Shown: piece after piece, positions 1-10,943 of the stretch
How positions within the stretch are numbered: the stretch's first letter is position 1
How the letters are laid out: each line of letters opens with the position of its first letter
Source of the DNA: Sphingobium abikonense NBRC 16140
GTDB lineage: Bacteria > Pseudomonadota > Alphaproteobacteria > Sphingomonadales > Sphingomonadaceae
DNA length: 64,000 nt
Direction: 5' to 3'
Assembly: GCF_001598335.1 (NCBI RefSeq)
Contig: NZ_BCYT01000008.1
Location: forward strand, 62,001-126,000
Translations under genes and position numbers: made by a program
Notes under the pieces: generated by a model
Told to the model about the DNA's origin: nothing
Seen by the model: the letters and a program-made list of their open reading frames with translations, nothing else
The model's database searches: none

Positions 1-1930
<1,930 letters not shown>

Positions 1931-1934
1931 GCGC

Positions 1935-3200
1935 ATGGCTCTCTTTACATTCAAGCTGCCGGATATCGGCGAAGGCATTTCCGAGGCCGAGATTGTCGGC
2001 TGGCACGTCAAGGTGGGCGACCGGGTCGAGGAAGACCAGCCCATCGCAGACATGATGACGGACAAGGCAACGGTCGAGATGGAAAGCCCGGTGGCGGGCA
2101 CCGTCGTGCGGCTGGCAGGCGAGCCGGGCGATCAGGTGCCGATCGGGTCGATGCTTGTCGAAATCGAGGTGGAGAGCGATGCCCCCGCTGCGCCCCCGCC
2201 GAGCGAAGAGACGATCGAAGCGGAAACGCCGGGCGAGGCCATGGTGGAGGAGGCTGCCGCGCCGGAAGCACCGCCCGCGCCGACGCCGACGGCAACGCCG
2301 ACGCCTGCGCCCACACCTGAGCCGGCCGTCGCGAAGGACGAGCCTGTGCTCGCGTCGCCCGCCGTGCGCGTCCGGGCGAAGGAACTGGGCATTGATTTGG
2401 GTCAGGTGAAGCCGAGCGGGGATCGAATCCGCCACGCCGACCTCGATGCCTATCTGCTTTATGGCGCGGGGCAGGGCTATGCGCCCGCTGGGCGGTCTGC
2501 GCGCCGCTCCGATGAGCAGGTCAAAGTGATCGGCATGCGTCGCCGGATTGCGGAAAATATGGCCGCGTCCAAGCGTCACATTCCGCATTTCACCTATGTC
2601 GAGGAAATCGACGTGACCGCGCTGGAGGAGCTGCGCGAGCAGCTTAACGCCGGTCGCGGCGAACGGCCAAAATTGACGATGCTTCCCTTGCTGATCGTCG
2701 CGATCTGCAAGGCAATCCCCGATTTTCCGATGCTCAATGCCCGTTATGATGATGAGGCGGGCGTGGTAACACGCCATGGGTCGGTGCATCTGGGCATGGC
2801 GACGCAGACCGATGCAGGCCTGATGGTGCCGGTGATCCGCGACGCGCAGGATCGTAACGTCTGGCAATTGGCGTCCGAAATCCGTCGACTGGCGGAAGCG
2901 GCGCGCAGCGGCAAGGCCAAGTCTGAGGAACTAAGCGGGTCGACGCTGACACTGACATCGCTCGGGCCATTGGGCGGGGTGGCCACCACGCCCGTGATCA
3001 ATCGGCCAGAGGTTGCGATCATCGGTCCCAACCGCGTGATCGAGCGGCCGGTGTTTCGCGGCAAAGAGGTCGTCGCGGCGAAGCTGATGAACCTGTCGAT
3101 CAGTTGCGACCACCGCGTGGTCGATGGCTGGGACGCCGCGAGTTTCGTGCAGGCGGTGCGCAAGTTGCTGGAAGCGCCGGCATTCCTCTTCGTCGATTAA
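1935..3200 (+). CDS. bkdB: Branched-chain 2-oxo acid dehydrogenase E2 (dihydrolipoyl acyltransferase)
   Basis: Core acyltransferase of the complex, moving the acyl group from E1 to CoA through a swinging lipoyl arm. A single lipoyl domain covers about residues 1-78, with the lipoylated lysine at K44 in TDKATVEMESP. A flexible Pro/Ala/Thr linker follows (about 82-132), then a peripheral subunit-binding domain (about 135-172). The catalytic domain (about 195-421) carries DHRVVDG with H393 near the C terminus. Length (421 aa) is normal. No E3 (lipoamide dehydrogenase) gene follows; the next gene is on the other strand 16 bases away, so E3 must be supplied from elsewhere. Confidence 0.93.
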   Translation: MALFTFKLPDIGEGISEAEIVGWHVKVGDRVEEDQPIADMMTDKATVEMESPVAGTVVRLAGEPGDQVPIGSMLVEIEVESDAPAAPPPSEETIEAETPGEAMVEEAAAPEAPPAPTPTATPTPAPTPEPAVAKDEPVLASPAVRVRAKELGIDLGQVKPSGDRIRHADLDAYLLYGAGQGYAPAGRSARRSDEQVKVIGMRRRIAENMAASKRHIPHFTYVEEIDVTALEELREQLNAGRGERPKLTMLPLLIVAICKAIPDFPMLNARYDDEAGVVTRHGSVHLGMATQTDAGLMVPVIRDAQDRNVWQLASEIRRLAEAARSGKAKSEELSGSTLTLTSLGPLGGVATTPVINRPEVAIIGPNRVIERPVFRGKEVVAAKLMNLSISCDHRVVDGWDAASFVQAVRKLLEAPAFLFVD

Positions 3201-3216
3201 CGGAAAGGTTGGGCGC

Positions 3217-3963
3217 CTATTTCGTCATCACGACGACGGCGCCCTCCCGCACGTCCGGCTGGAAGATCATGCGGGCCGCACGGGCCAGCATCTTCCACCG
3301 GCGCTTGCTGAGCCAGCGGCCCGAATAGTCGCGCGGCTGGTAGAAGGTGCTGTAAAGTAACGAGGGCATGGGCAGGACGCGAAAGCCGGTAAAGCCCGCC
3401 TCCCGGCCGCGCGCCATGATGAGATGAGGCGGCATGTCGCGTTCGTTGACGCCGAACCGCGCCATCGCCTCTATCGATTCCTCGGACTGGCTGTGGCCTT
3501 CGCCCGGCTCATGGGTGATCAGTATGCCGCCGGGCCTCAGCGCGCGCCAGGCGGAGCGGATGGCGAGCGCTTCATCCTCGGCATGATGCAGCGAATCGAA
3601 GAAGATGGCGGCGTCATATTGGCCGTTCAGATCGAGATGCTCAAAGTCGCCGCAGACGAAGTCCGTGCGTGGCTCCACGTCGTTGAGCCGGGAATTGTCG
3701 CGCGCCACGGCGATCATGTCCGGCGCGATATCCTGCCCTGTCACCTGATAACCCAAGCGCGCATAGAAGATGCTGGTCCAGCCGCCGCCACAGCCCAGGT
3801 CAAGGATGCGGGCAGGCGGGGGCGGCAGCAGCCGCATGATGAAGCCGATCGCCGCCAGGTGAATGCCGCATTCCGGATCGGAAAAAGGCTTGTTGAGCGA
3901 ATGTTCGACGCCCTGTGCGCCAAGATTGGCGAGATAGGCGCGCTCGGCGTCTTTGGGCATCAT
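3217..3963 (-). CDS. Class I SAM-dependent methyltransferase
   Basis: A 248-aa Rossmann-fold methyltransferase. Motif I is ILDLGCGGGWTSIFYARLGY (about residues 53-72). The acidic residue binding the SAM ribose follows in VTGQDIAPDM, and motif IV-like FFDSLHHAED comes later. The C-terminal part (about 190-248) is basic and aromatic (YSGRWLSKRRWKML) and resembles methyltransferases linked to glycan or lipid modification, but no substrate can be read from the sequence. The gene is convergent with the E2 gene with no room for a shared terminator. The two ATG codons at the start are adjacent; I kept the outer one. Confidence 0.8.
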   Translation of the reverse strand: MMPKDAERAYLANLGAQGVEHSLNKPFSDPECGIHLAAIGFIMRLLPPPPARILDLGCGGGWTSIFYARLGYQVTGQDIAPDMIAVARDNSRLNDVEPRTDFVCGDFEHLDLNGQYDAAIFFDSLHHAEDEALAIRSAWRALRPGGILITHEPGEGHSQSEESIEAMARFGVNERDMPPHLIMARGREAGFTGFRVLPMPSLLYSTFYQPRDYSGRWLSKRRWKMLARAARMIFQPDVREGAVVVMTK

Positions 3964-4029
3964 GGGGTCTCCGGTCGGCGCATCGCCCTAGAATAGCTGG
4001 CGACCGGCCTCAAGCCCCTGAAGATGCCT

Positions 4030-4509
4030 TTAGCGCAGGAGCAGGCGATAGCTGAGGCGGCCTGACTGGCCGGGCGCGGCATGCGGCAGTGGCCAGCGTA
4101 TATGGGTCACATCTGCGGGAACGGCCCGGCGCACGCCACCAAGCGGCGTTGGCAGCCATAGATCCTCCAGCCGTCCCCAATGAGCGCCGCCGTCGACTGA
4201 CATCTGCATTATCGGGTTATCTATGTCCGGTTCCAGCCCCCGTGGGACAGGGCGGGTGATGGCGACATTGCGCAGCGGGGCAGGGCCATCGTTGCGCCAG
4301 TCCAGAATGACGATCAACTGGTCGCCGGGCGCTGCCTGCCTGGCGCTAGCGACGATTCGACGCGGGCGCCCATTAATGTCCGCAGCCACACGTTCGACGA
4401 AGGTCTGGCTCGTGAGCCGCAGCGGCGGTTGCGCGGAAGCCGGGGCGGCCGACGCCGCCAGCCCCTGCATCGCCATAAGGACGGCCAGCCGCAACGATAT
4501 GATAGTCAT
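4030..4509 (-). CDS. Exported protein with DUF11-like beta domain
   Basis: A 159-aa protein beginning with a Sec signal peptide (residues 1 to about 27, hydrophobic core ISLRLAVLMAMQGLAASA, cleavage after ASAQ). The mature part reads as a single beta-sandwich of the DUF11/conserved-repeat sort (PGDQLIVILDWRNDGPAPLR, then NVAITRPVPRGLEP), probably periplasmic. No catalytic motif was seen. The ATG at 4509 was chosen over one at 4533 because it starts the signal peptide directly and a G-rich ribosome site precedes it. It is divergent from the PerM-like gene across a 145-base spacer. Function unknown. Confidence 0.65.
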   Translation of the reverse strand: MTIISLRLAVLMAMQGLAASAAPASAQPPLRLTSQTFVERVAADINGRPRRIVASARQAAPGDQLIVILDWRNDGPAPLRNVAITRPVPRGLEPDIDNPIMQMSVDGGAHWGRLEDLWLPTPLGGVRRAVPADVTHIRWPLPHAAPGQSGRLSYRLLLR

Positions 4510-4654
4510 GCCACGCCCCCCAATTGCCGGCACGGCCCCAGATAGCGGCTGGAAACGAAAAAATGGTTAAGTGGCTCTTTTCCCTGTCAACAGTCCTTAG
4601 GCTTTGCAAATTGACGTAGGGCAGCGGTCAGCGCACATCCCTGGTGTGAGCAGC

Positions 4655-5824
4655 ATGAGAGAATCGGGCGTGACGGCGGCGGAACAACAGGAAATAAACC
4701 GCAGGCGCGACCGTCTGCTCGCGTCGATCGCGCTGTCGACCGGACTGGGACTGATCGTCGCCTTGCCCTTTGCCCTGCGCGCGGGCGCGGAGTTTTTCCT
4801 GCCGTTGACGGCCGCGCTGGTGATCGCGATCGCCCTGGTGCCATTGCTGGAATGGATGGAGCGGCGCGGCCTGCCATCGGGACTGGCGGCGTTGCTGGCG
4901 GTAATCGGGTTCCTGCTGGTGGCCAATACGGCGCTGGTCCTGATTGTCGTGCCGGCGACCGACTGGTTCAGCGCGCTGCCTCAGCGTCTGCCGCAGATCC
5001 AGGCCAATCTGGCTCCAGTCATTGACCTGTATTCCAATTTGCAGCGCTTCGTCGATGAAACGGTGCAGATGCTGGCGACGGGGCCGGTGGCGGCTGCGCA
5101 GACGGCGGTGGTCGACGCGCCGCGATCGCTGCTGCAATTTGCTGCGACGTCGGCGCCAGCGGCGATCATCCAGATGGTCTTTGCCTTGCTGATCATCTAT
5201 TTTTTCCTGGCGGGGTGGACCCGGCTGCGGCGGCGGACGATCAACAGCCGGGGCAGTTTCGACGGGGCTTTGGCGGTCGCCCGTGTGATCCAGAATGTGG
5301 TCGATGCGACATCGGCCTATGTCATCACGATCGCGACGATCAATCTGTGCCTTGGCCTGGCCGTGGCAGTGGCGCTGTGGCTCATCGGCATGCCCTCGCC
5401 ATTGATGTGGGGCGGGATCGTCGCCCTGCTGAACTTCGTGCCCTATTTCGGTCCGATGCTGGCGGCCGCCTTGCTGGCGCTGGGCGGTTTGATGGTGTTC
5501 GATGACGTGTGGTTCGCGCTGCTGCCCGCCGCCTTGCAGATCGCGTTTCATCTGGTCGAGGCCAATGTCGTCACGCCGATGCTGCTGGGGCGGCGATTGA
5601 CCATGAACCCCCTGCTGATCCTGGTGTCCCTCACATTTTGGGGATGGGTATGGGGAACGCCCGGCGCACTGCTGGGGGTGCCGTTGCTTATCATCCTGCA
5701 AACTGTCGTGGCGGCGGCTGGAACGCCCGATATCGCGGGTTTCCTGTTCGAGCAGGGGACGCTGACGGTGCCGCGCGTGAAAGAAAATGCGGATAAGGAC
5801 GAAACAGATGGCGCGGACGGTTGA
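4655..5824 (+). CDS. AI-2E family (PerM/YdiK-type) transporter
   Basis: Polytopic inner-membrane protein of 389 aa. It has the family layout: two N-terminal hairpin helices (about 25-75), a cytoplasmic/periplasmic linker rich in Gln and Ala (about 95-150), and five or so further helices. The conserved GLAVAVALWLIGMPSPLMWG and LNFVPYFGPML stretches are present. The family includes AI-2 exporters, permeases and Na+/H+ antiporters, so the substrate is not known. I chose the ATG at 4655 rather than a TTG at 4604, because the extra 17 residues look non-coding and the spacer would otherwise be lost. It is followed by the tRNA-Asp pair. Confidence 0.83.
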   Translation: MRESGVTAAEQQEINRRRDRLLASIALSTGLGLIVALPFALRAGAEFFLPLTAALVIAIALVPLLEWMERRGLPSGLAALLAVIGFLLVANTALVLIVVPATDWFSALPQRLPQIQANLAPVIDLYSNLQRFVDETVQMLATGPVAAAQTAVVDAPRSLLQFAATSAPAAIIQMVFALLIIYFFLAGWTRLRRRTINSRGSFDGALAVARVIQNVVDATSAYVITIATINLCLGLAVAVALWLIGMPSPLMWGGIVALLNFVPYFGPMLAAALLALGGLMVFDDVWFALLPAALQIAFHLVEANVVTPMLLGRRLTMNPLLILVSLTFWGWVWGTPGALLGVPLLIILQTVVAAAGTPDIAGFLFEQGTLTVPRVKENADKDETDGADG

Positions 5825-5865
5825 CAGTATCTTCTGTCCCGCATAGACGGCCGCCCACACCGAAC

Positions 5866-5942
<77 letters not shown>

Positions 5943-6028
5943 CTTTTCCAGGTTTGGGAAAGCGGAACAAAGGTTTTCAGATATGCATCGTCTGGCGACC
6001 ATAGGGTCGCGATGAGATGCCGCCCTGC

Positions 6029-6105
<77 letters not shown>

Positions 6106-6125
6106 TTCCTGCCATGGGCAGGACA

Positions 6126-6368
6126 TCAATATTTCTGCCAGATCCCGGTTTCCATCCACCGCATCAATTGCTTGAGCGGCAGGAGCCAGATCCATACGAC
6201 GCCCAGCACGACATAGACCGGGACCTGCGCCCAGACGGGCATGCTGCCGATCCAGCCGGACAGGCTGCCCACCATCACGGCCCATGCCAGAATGAGCCCT
6301 ACGATCGCCAACATGCCCACAGGCTTGCGCCAGCTGGGTTGGTGATGGTGGCGGGGGTCGATGGTCAT
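6126..6368 (-). CDS. DUF2842 family small membrane protein
   Basis: An 80-aa protein with two hydrophobic helices (about residues 18-38 and 48-66). It carries the DUF2842 hallmarks: a conserved SWRKPVGM at the N terminus and WIWLLPLKQLMRWMETG at the C terminus. The family is confined mainly to alphaproteobacteria and has no known function. The ATG overlaps the stop of the upstream 5-FTHF cyclo-ligase gene (ATGA), so it is translationally coupled and the last gene of this unit. Confidence 0.8.
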   Translation of the reverse strand: MTIDPRHHHQPSWRKPVGMLAIVGLILAWAVMVGSLSGWIGSMPVWAQVPVYVVLGVVWIWLLPLKQLMRWMETGIWQKY

Positions 6369-6955
6369 GCTTCTGTCCCCTCGATCATTTCCACTTCGGT
6401 CAGGATCATATGCAGCGGCAAATCCCAGGGGTCTGCCGGCACGGCCTCCAGTTCCTGAACCGACCAGCCCATCCCAATGCGCAGCGCATCGGGAAAGCGC
6501 GCGAAGGCGCGATCATAATAGCCGCCGCCCTGACCCAACCGGTTCATCGCGCGGTCAAAAGCGACAAGCGGCGCCATGATGGCGTCCGGACTTACGGGGG
6601 CGCTTGCCGCGCCTGGATGGCTGGTGCCATAGAGGCCGGGCACCAGCGTGTCATCGCCATTCCATGCCAGAAAATCCATGCCGCCCAGTCGGTCAAGGAC
6701 GCGCGGCAGGGCGACCACCTTGCCCATGGCCAATAGCTGCGGCGCGAGCCGCTGCGCCGGCGCTTCATCGTCGAGGCCCATGTAGAGCGCCACGACGTGG
6801 GCGTCGGCGAGGCCTCGCGCCAGCGGCGAGGGCATGGCCTTGAAGGCGAAGCGGTGAGCAAAAGGATCAAGCGCCGTGACGAACTCACGCCGACGCAGGC
6901 GGGCCGTTGCGCGCAGGCTGACCTTGTCGGCGGCGGGGCTCTGGTCGCTCATCAT
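6365..6955 (-). CDS. ygfA: 5-formyltetrahydrofolate cyclo-ligase
   Basis: Converts 5-formyl-THF to 5,10-methenyl-THF with ATP. The 196-aa protein shows the N-terminal basic RATARLRRREF, the central GMDFLAWNGDD, and the C-terminal signature GQGGGYYDRAF that binds phosphate and magnesium. It lies directly downstream of the 6S RNA, a classic synteny (ssrS-ygfA) in proteobacteria, so it may be made from read-through of the 6S transcript. The start could be either of two adjacent ATGs (6955 or 6952). Confidence 0.9.
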   Translation of the reverse strand: MMSDQSPAADKVSLRATARLRRREFVTALDPFAHRFAFKAMPSPLARGLADAHVVALYMGLDDEAPAQRLAPQLLAMGKVVALPRVLDRLGGMDFLAWNGDDTLVPGLYGTSHPGAASAPVSPDAIMAPLVAFDRAMNRLGQGGGYYDRAFARFPDALRIGMGWSVQELEAVPADPWDLPLHMILTEVEMIEGTEA

Positions 6956-6981
6956 CGGCTTTCGTTCAGGCTGGGGAGGGT

Positions 6982-7140
6982 GACGGGACCGCCTCGGTCG
7001 TTTGCTGGAAAATCCTCTGACGCCTCAACGTCAGGTGGGGACCATGTAGATCGGGCCTGAACCCGCCCAGGGACAGCCCCCGTGGATGTGATTATCGCCT
7101 CAGGGATGTTCGCTAAAGCTCGTGCCGCGCAGTGCCCGTC
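6982..7140 (-). ncRNA. ssrS: 6S RNA (SsrS)
   Basis: Predicted 6S RNA, which binds sigma70-RNA polymerase as an open-promoter mimic. The stretch lies between zapA and the 5-FTHF cyclo-ligase gene, the usual place. On the minus strand the ends pair as GACGGG with CCCGTC (7135-7140 with 6982-6987), giving about 159 nt, the size expected in alphaproteobacteria. Internal helices include CTGACG-loop-CGTCAG (7017-7034). Both ends are inferred from pairing. An A/T-rich GATTATAG just upstream, overlapping the zapA stop, could be the -10 element. Confidence 0.72.
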
Positions 7141-7150
7141 GTCCTATAAT

Positions 7151-7486
7151 CTAAGCGGCCGCGGCCGCCGCGGCAAGGGTCTCGCGCAGCTTTTCGATAC
7201 GGCCCGCCAGTTGCTCGACCGCCTGCGCCGCCTGATCGTCGTCGGCCTCTAGGCTCAGCTTTTCCTGGCGGCCCGCTTCCGCCTTGCGCAGATCGGTCAG
7301 TTCGTCGGCCAGAAACAGCGCGGCGAACAAAAGTGTGCGCACTTCAGTCAGGCCCGGCGTAGATCGCTGAGCGACCCGAGCTTTTTCCTCTATCAAGTTT
7401 GCCAGCTGCGCGAGATGCGGTTCGTCCCCGTCGCGGCAACGGATGTCATAGTGACGCCCAGCGATTTGCAACGTCGTTTCAGCCAT
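7151..7486 (-). CDS. zapA: Cell division protein ZapA
   Basis: A 111-aa FtsZ-associated protein that cross-links Z-ring filaments. The N-terminal beta-hairpin domain reads TLQIAGRHYDIRCRDGDEPH. It is followed by the diagnostic LANLIEEKARV and a long helix with LLFAALFLADELTDLRK for coiled-coil dimerisation. The C terminus is an alanine run (seven Ala). Its start overlaps the 3' end of the upstream 63-aa gene by 8 nt, so the two are coupled, and the 6S RNA gene follows within 11 nt. Confidence 0.9.
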   Translation of the reverse strand: MAETTLQIAGRHYDIRCRDGDEPHLAQLANLIEEKARVAQRSTPGLTEVRTLLFAALFLADELTDLRKAEAGRQEKLSLEADDDQAAQAVEQLAGRIEKLRETLAAAAAAA

Positions 7487-7670
7487 CGCTGCGCCCCTTA
7501 AGTTCGCTGATTAACGCATCGAGCGAGCGGAGCGCGGCATGGGCCGCGGGCACGTCGATCGATGGGTTGGGGGACGCGGCGGCCGACATATAGCGTGCCA
7601 CATCCTGCTCAAGGCGGCCGACAGCCCGTTCCAGCGCACCAATCGCCTGCATCATCCGCTCACTTGCCAT
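7479..7670 (-). CDS. Small conserved coiled-coil protein upstream of zapA
   Basis: A 63-aa protein (MASERMMQAIGALERAVGR at the start) made of two amphipathic helices joined by a Pro/Ser/Ala linker, with no membrane segment. I chose the ATG at 7670; an upstream in-frame ATG at 7787 would run into sequence that reads as non-coding. The 8-nt overlap with zapA suggests a partner role in division, since small coiled-coil proteins in this position are common in sphingomonads. No experimentally named family is recognised. Confidence 0.65.
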   Translation of the reverse strand: MASERMMQAIGALERAVGRLEQDVARYMSAAASPNPSIDVPAAHAALRSLDALISELKGRSDG

Positions 7671-7852
7671 GGACTCGTCATAGCCAAAGCGCAGCCTTCG
7701 CAAAAGCCCGCCAGCACGCGGACGGGCGCGGCTTTGCCCCCGGCCATGGTTGACGCATGGGACTTGACGCGACAAAGGAAAACGCAACTCGACTCGCCGA
7801 CTTGCGCGCGCCCTTTTGCAGCGCGCCAGCCCAGGAAAGACGCCCGCCTACC

Positions 7853-9820
7853 ATGACCGTTTCCGAAAAATCGCTCGCCAACGCCATCCGCGCGCTGTCC
7901 ATGGACGCCGTGCAGGCCGCCAACAGCGGGCACCCCGGGATGCCCATGGGCATGGCAGATGTCGCGACGGTCTTGTTCAACGACCACATGAAGTTCGATC
8001 CGAGCAAGCCCGACTGGGCCGATCGGGATCGCTTCGTCCTGTCGGCTGGCCACGGATCGATGCTGATCTACAGCCTGTTGCATCTGACCGGCTATGCCCG
8101 CCCGACGATCGAGGACATTGCCAGCTTCCGACAACTGCACAGCCCCTGCGCCGGGCACCCGGAAAATTTTGAACTGGCTGGCGTCGAGGCCACCACCGGG
8201 CCGTTGGGTTCGGGCCTTGCGACGGCCGTCGGCATGGCGATTGCCGAACGCCATCTGAACGCCCAATTCGGCGACGATCTGGTCGACCATCGCACCTGGG
8301 TGATTGCAGGTGACGGCTGCCTGATGGAGGGCATCAATCATGAAGCCATCGGGCTGGCCGGTCATCTGAACCTGGGGCGCCTGATCGTCCTGTGGGACGA
8401 CAACAAGATCACCATCGATGGCGCGGTCGACCTGTCGAGCAGCGAGGATGTGCTGGCCCGCTATGCTGCAACCGGCTGGCATGTCGTGTCGTGCGACGGC
8501 CATGACGTCGCCGACGTGCGCCGCGCGCTGGCGGAAGCCGTGGCCGATCCGCGTCCGTCGATTGTCGCCTGCGCGACCAAGATCGGTTACGGCGCGCCGA
8601 ACAAGGCGGGCACATCGGGCGTGCACGGTTCTGCGCTTGGCGAGGATGAAGTCGCCGCCGCGCGCGCATTCCTCGGTTGGGGCGCCGAACCGTTCGTTAT
8701 CCCCGACGATGTCGCCGCCGCCTGGAGGGCGATCGGCGCGAAGGGGCGCGATCGTCGCGCCGCCTGGGAGGAACGGCTGGCAGGTCACGCGCAAGGCGGC
8801 GAATTTTCCCGGCGGATGGCCGGCGAACTGCCCGCCGACTTCTCGCTGGATGCCTATATCGATAGCCTGATCGCCAATCCGCAAAAGGTCGCCACGCGCA
8901 AGGCGAGCGAGCTGGCGCTGAGCGCGATCAACGACTTGCTGCCCGAAACGCTGGGCGGCTCGGCTGACCTTACCGGATCGAACAACACCAAGACCAAGTC
9001 GACCGGCCCGCTGACCCGCGACGACTATGCCGGACGCTATGTCTATTATGGCATCCGCGAATTTGGCATGGCCTGCGCGATGAACGGCATGGCGCTGCAT
9101 GGTGGCGTCATCCCTTATGGGGGCACGTTCCTGGTGTTCTCCGACTATATGCGCGCTGGCATTCGCTTGGCGGCGCTTCAGCAGCAGCGGGTGATCCACG
9201 TCCTGACCCATGACTCGATCGGTCTTGGCGAGGATGGCCCGACGCACCAGCCGATCGAGCATGTCATGTCGCTGCGCATGATTCCCAACTTGGACGTCTA
9301 TCGCCCGGCGGACATTGTCGAAACGGCTGAGTGCTGGGAACTGGCGCTCAAGGATGCGACCGGCCCGTCGGTGCTGGCGCTGACCCGCCAGAACCTGCCG
9401 CAGCTTCGTACCGAAAAGAGCGAGAATTTGTGCGCGAAGGGTGCTTACCGCCTGATCGCGGCAACGGCAGAGCGCAAGGTCGTGCTGATCGCCACGGGGT
9501 CGGAGGTTGAAATCGCCGTCGCCACCGCGAAGGCGCTGGAAGACAAAGGCATTGGCGCGGACGTCATTTCCATGCCCAGCTGGGCGCATTTCGAGGCGCA
9601 GCCGCAATCCTACAAGGACGATCTGCTGCCGCAGCATGTGCTGCGCGTGTCGATCGAGGCGGGAACGACCTTTGGCTGGGAACGCTATACCGGCATTGCG
9701 GGTCTGCGCTTCGGCATCGACAGCTTTGGCGCGTCTGCGCCCGCGCCTGCGCTTTACGACCATTTCGGCCTGACCGCCGCGAAGATTGCGCCGCAGATTG
9801 AAGCGGCGCTCAATTCCTAA
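7853..9820 (+). CDS. tkt: Transketolase
   Basis: Thiamine-diphosphate enzyme of the non-oxidative pentose phosphate pathway, moving two-carbon units between sugar phosphates. At 655 aa it is full length. The N-terminal domain has AANSGHPGMPMGMADVA and the ThDP motif GDGCLMEGINHEA followed by WDDNKITIDG. The pyrimidine domain has YYGIREFGMACAMNG and HDSIGLGEDGPTHQPIEH. I chose the ATG at 7853 (a ribosome site lies about 15 bases before it); an in-frame ATG at 7757 would add 32 unlikely residues. It is followed 30 nt later by gap in an apparent tkt-gap operon. Confidence 0.96.
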   Translation: MTVSEKSLANAIRALSMDAVQAANSGHPGMPMGMADVATVLFNDHMKFDPSKPDWADRDRFVLSAGHGSMLIYSLLHLTGYARPTIEDIASFRQLHSPCAGHPENFELAGVEATTGPLGSGLATAVGMAIAERHLNAQFGDDLVDHRTWVIAGDGCLMEGINHEAIGLAGHLNLGRLIVLWDDNKITIDGAVDLSSSEDVLARYAATGWHVVSCDGHDVADVRRALAEAVADPRPSIVACATKIGYGAPNKAGTSGVHGSALGEDEVAAARAFLGWGAEPFVIPDDVAAAWRAIGAKGRDRRAAWEERLAGHAQGGEFSRRMAGELPADFSLDAYIDSLIANPQKVATRKASELALSAINDLLPETLGGSADLTGSNNTKTKSTGPLTRDDYAGRYVYYGIREFGMACAMNGMALHGGVIPYGGTFLVFSDYMRAGIRLAALQQQRVIHVLTHDSIGLGEDGPTHQPIEHVMSLRMIPNLDVYRPADIVETAECWELALKDATGPSVLALTRQNLPQLRTEKSENLCAKGAYRLIAATAERKVVLIATGSEVEIAVATAKALEDKGIGADVISMPSWAHFEAQPQSYKDDLLPQHVLRVSIEAGTTFGWERYTGIAGLRFGIDSFGASAPAPALYDHFGLTAAKIAPQIEAALNS

Positions 9821-9850
9821 CCGACAACAACACACCAGGAGGCTAGTGCA

Positions 9851-10861
9851 GTGGCAACGAAGGTAGCAATTAACGGTTTTGGACGTATCGGCCGCCTGGT
9901 GGCGCGCGCCATCCTGTCGCGCACGGACCATGACCTGGAACTGGTCAGCATCAATGACCTGGGCGATGCCAACGCCAATGCCCTGCTTTTCAAGCGCGAT
10001 TCCGTCCATGGCAACTGGGCCGGGGACGTGAGCGTCGACGGCGATTTCCTGGTCATCGACGGCAAGAAGATCAAGGTGACGGCCGAACGCGATCCCGCCA
10101 ACCTGCCGCATGCCGAACTGGGCGTCGAAATCGCGCTGGAATGCACCGGCATCTTTACGTCCAAGGACAAGGCGGGCGCCCATCTGACCGCCGGCGCCAA
10201 GCGCGTCGTGATTTCCGCGCCCGGCACCAATGTCGACAAGACGATCGTGTTTGGCGTCAACCACGACCAGCTGACCGCCGATGACATCGTCATTTCGAAC
10301 GCCAGCTGCACCACCAACTGCCTTGCCCCGCTCGCGAAGGTCCTCAACGATGCCATCGGGATCGAAAAGGGCTTTATGACCACGATCCACAGCTACACCA
10401 ACGATCAGAACACGCTGGATCAGATTCACAAGGACATGCGTCGCGCCCGCGCCGCTGCCCTGTCGATGATTCCGACCACCACGGGCGCTGCGCGCGCGGT
10501 CGGCGAAGTGCTGCCTGAACTCAAGGGCAAGCTCGATGGATCGTCGGTGCGCGTGCCGACGCCGAATGTGTCGGTCGTGGATTTGAAGTTCATCGCCAAG
10601 AAGGCGACGACGAAGGAAGAGGTCAATGGCCTGCTCAAGGCGGCGTCGGAATCCGGTCCGCTCAAGGGCGTGCTCGGCTATTCGGACGAGCCGCTTGTGT
10701 CGATCGACTATAATGGCGACCCGCGCAGCTCGACCGTCGACAGCCTGGAAACGGCGGTGATCGACGGGTCGCTGGTTCGCGTGCTCAGCTGGTATGACAA
10801 TGAATGGGGCTTTTCCAATCGCATGATCGACACCACTGGCGTGATGGCGAAGTTCCTGTAA
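9851..10861 (+). CDS. gap: Type I glyceraldehyde-3-phosphate dehydrogenase
   Basis: Tetrameric GAPDH of glycolysis/gluconeogenesis. The NAD-binding domain begins [16 protein letters not shown], and the catalytic cysteine lies in [15 protein letters not shown]. The phosphate-binding loop and the C-terminal [15 protein letters not shown] are intact (336 aa). Translation starts at a GTG preceded by a strong AGGAGG-like ribosome site (about 9839-9844). A clear intrinsic terminator follows directly, so pgk is at least partly separately controlled. Confidence 0.97.
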   Translation: MATKVAINGFGRIGRLVARAILSRTDHDLELVSINDLGDANANALLFKRDSVHGNWAGDVSVDGDFLVIDGKKIKVTAERDPANLPHAELGVEIALECTGIFTSKDKAGAHLTAGAKRVVISAPGTNVDKTIVFGVNHDQLTADDIVISNASCTTNCLAPLAKVLNDAIGIEKGFMTTIHSYTNDQNTLDQIHKDMRRARAAALSMIPTTTGAARAVGEVLPELKGKLDGSSVRVPTPNVSVVDLKFIAKKATTKEEVNGLLKAASESGPLKGVLGYSDEPLVSIDYNGDPRSSTVDSLETAVIDGSLVRVLSWYDNEWGFSNRMIDTTGVMAKFL

Positions 10862-10871
10862 GCTTCTCATG

Positions 10872-10903
10872 AACCCCGCCGGATCAGACCGGCGGGGTTT
10901 TTC
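10872..10903 (+). terminator. Rho-independent terminator after gap
   Basis: An 11-bp perfect stem (AACCCCGCCGG with CCGGCGGGGTT) around a 6-base loop, followed by a T run. It lies 11 nt after the gap stop and 40 nt before the pgk start. Confidence 0.92.
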
Positions 10904-10943
10904 GCCTGCGGTACGATATTCAAGAATGATTTTAGGAGCGATC

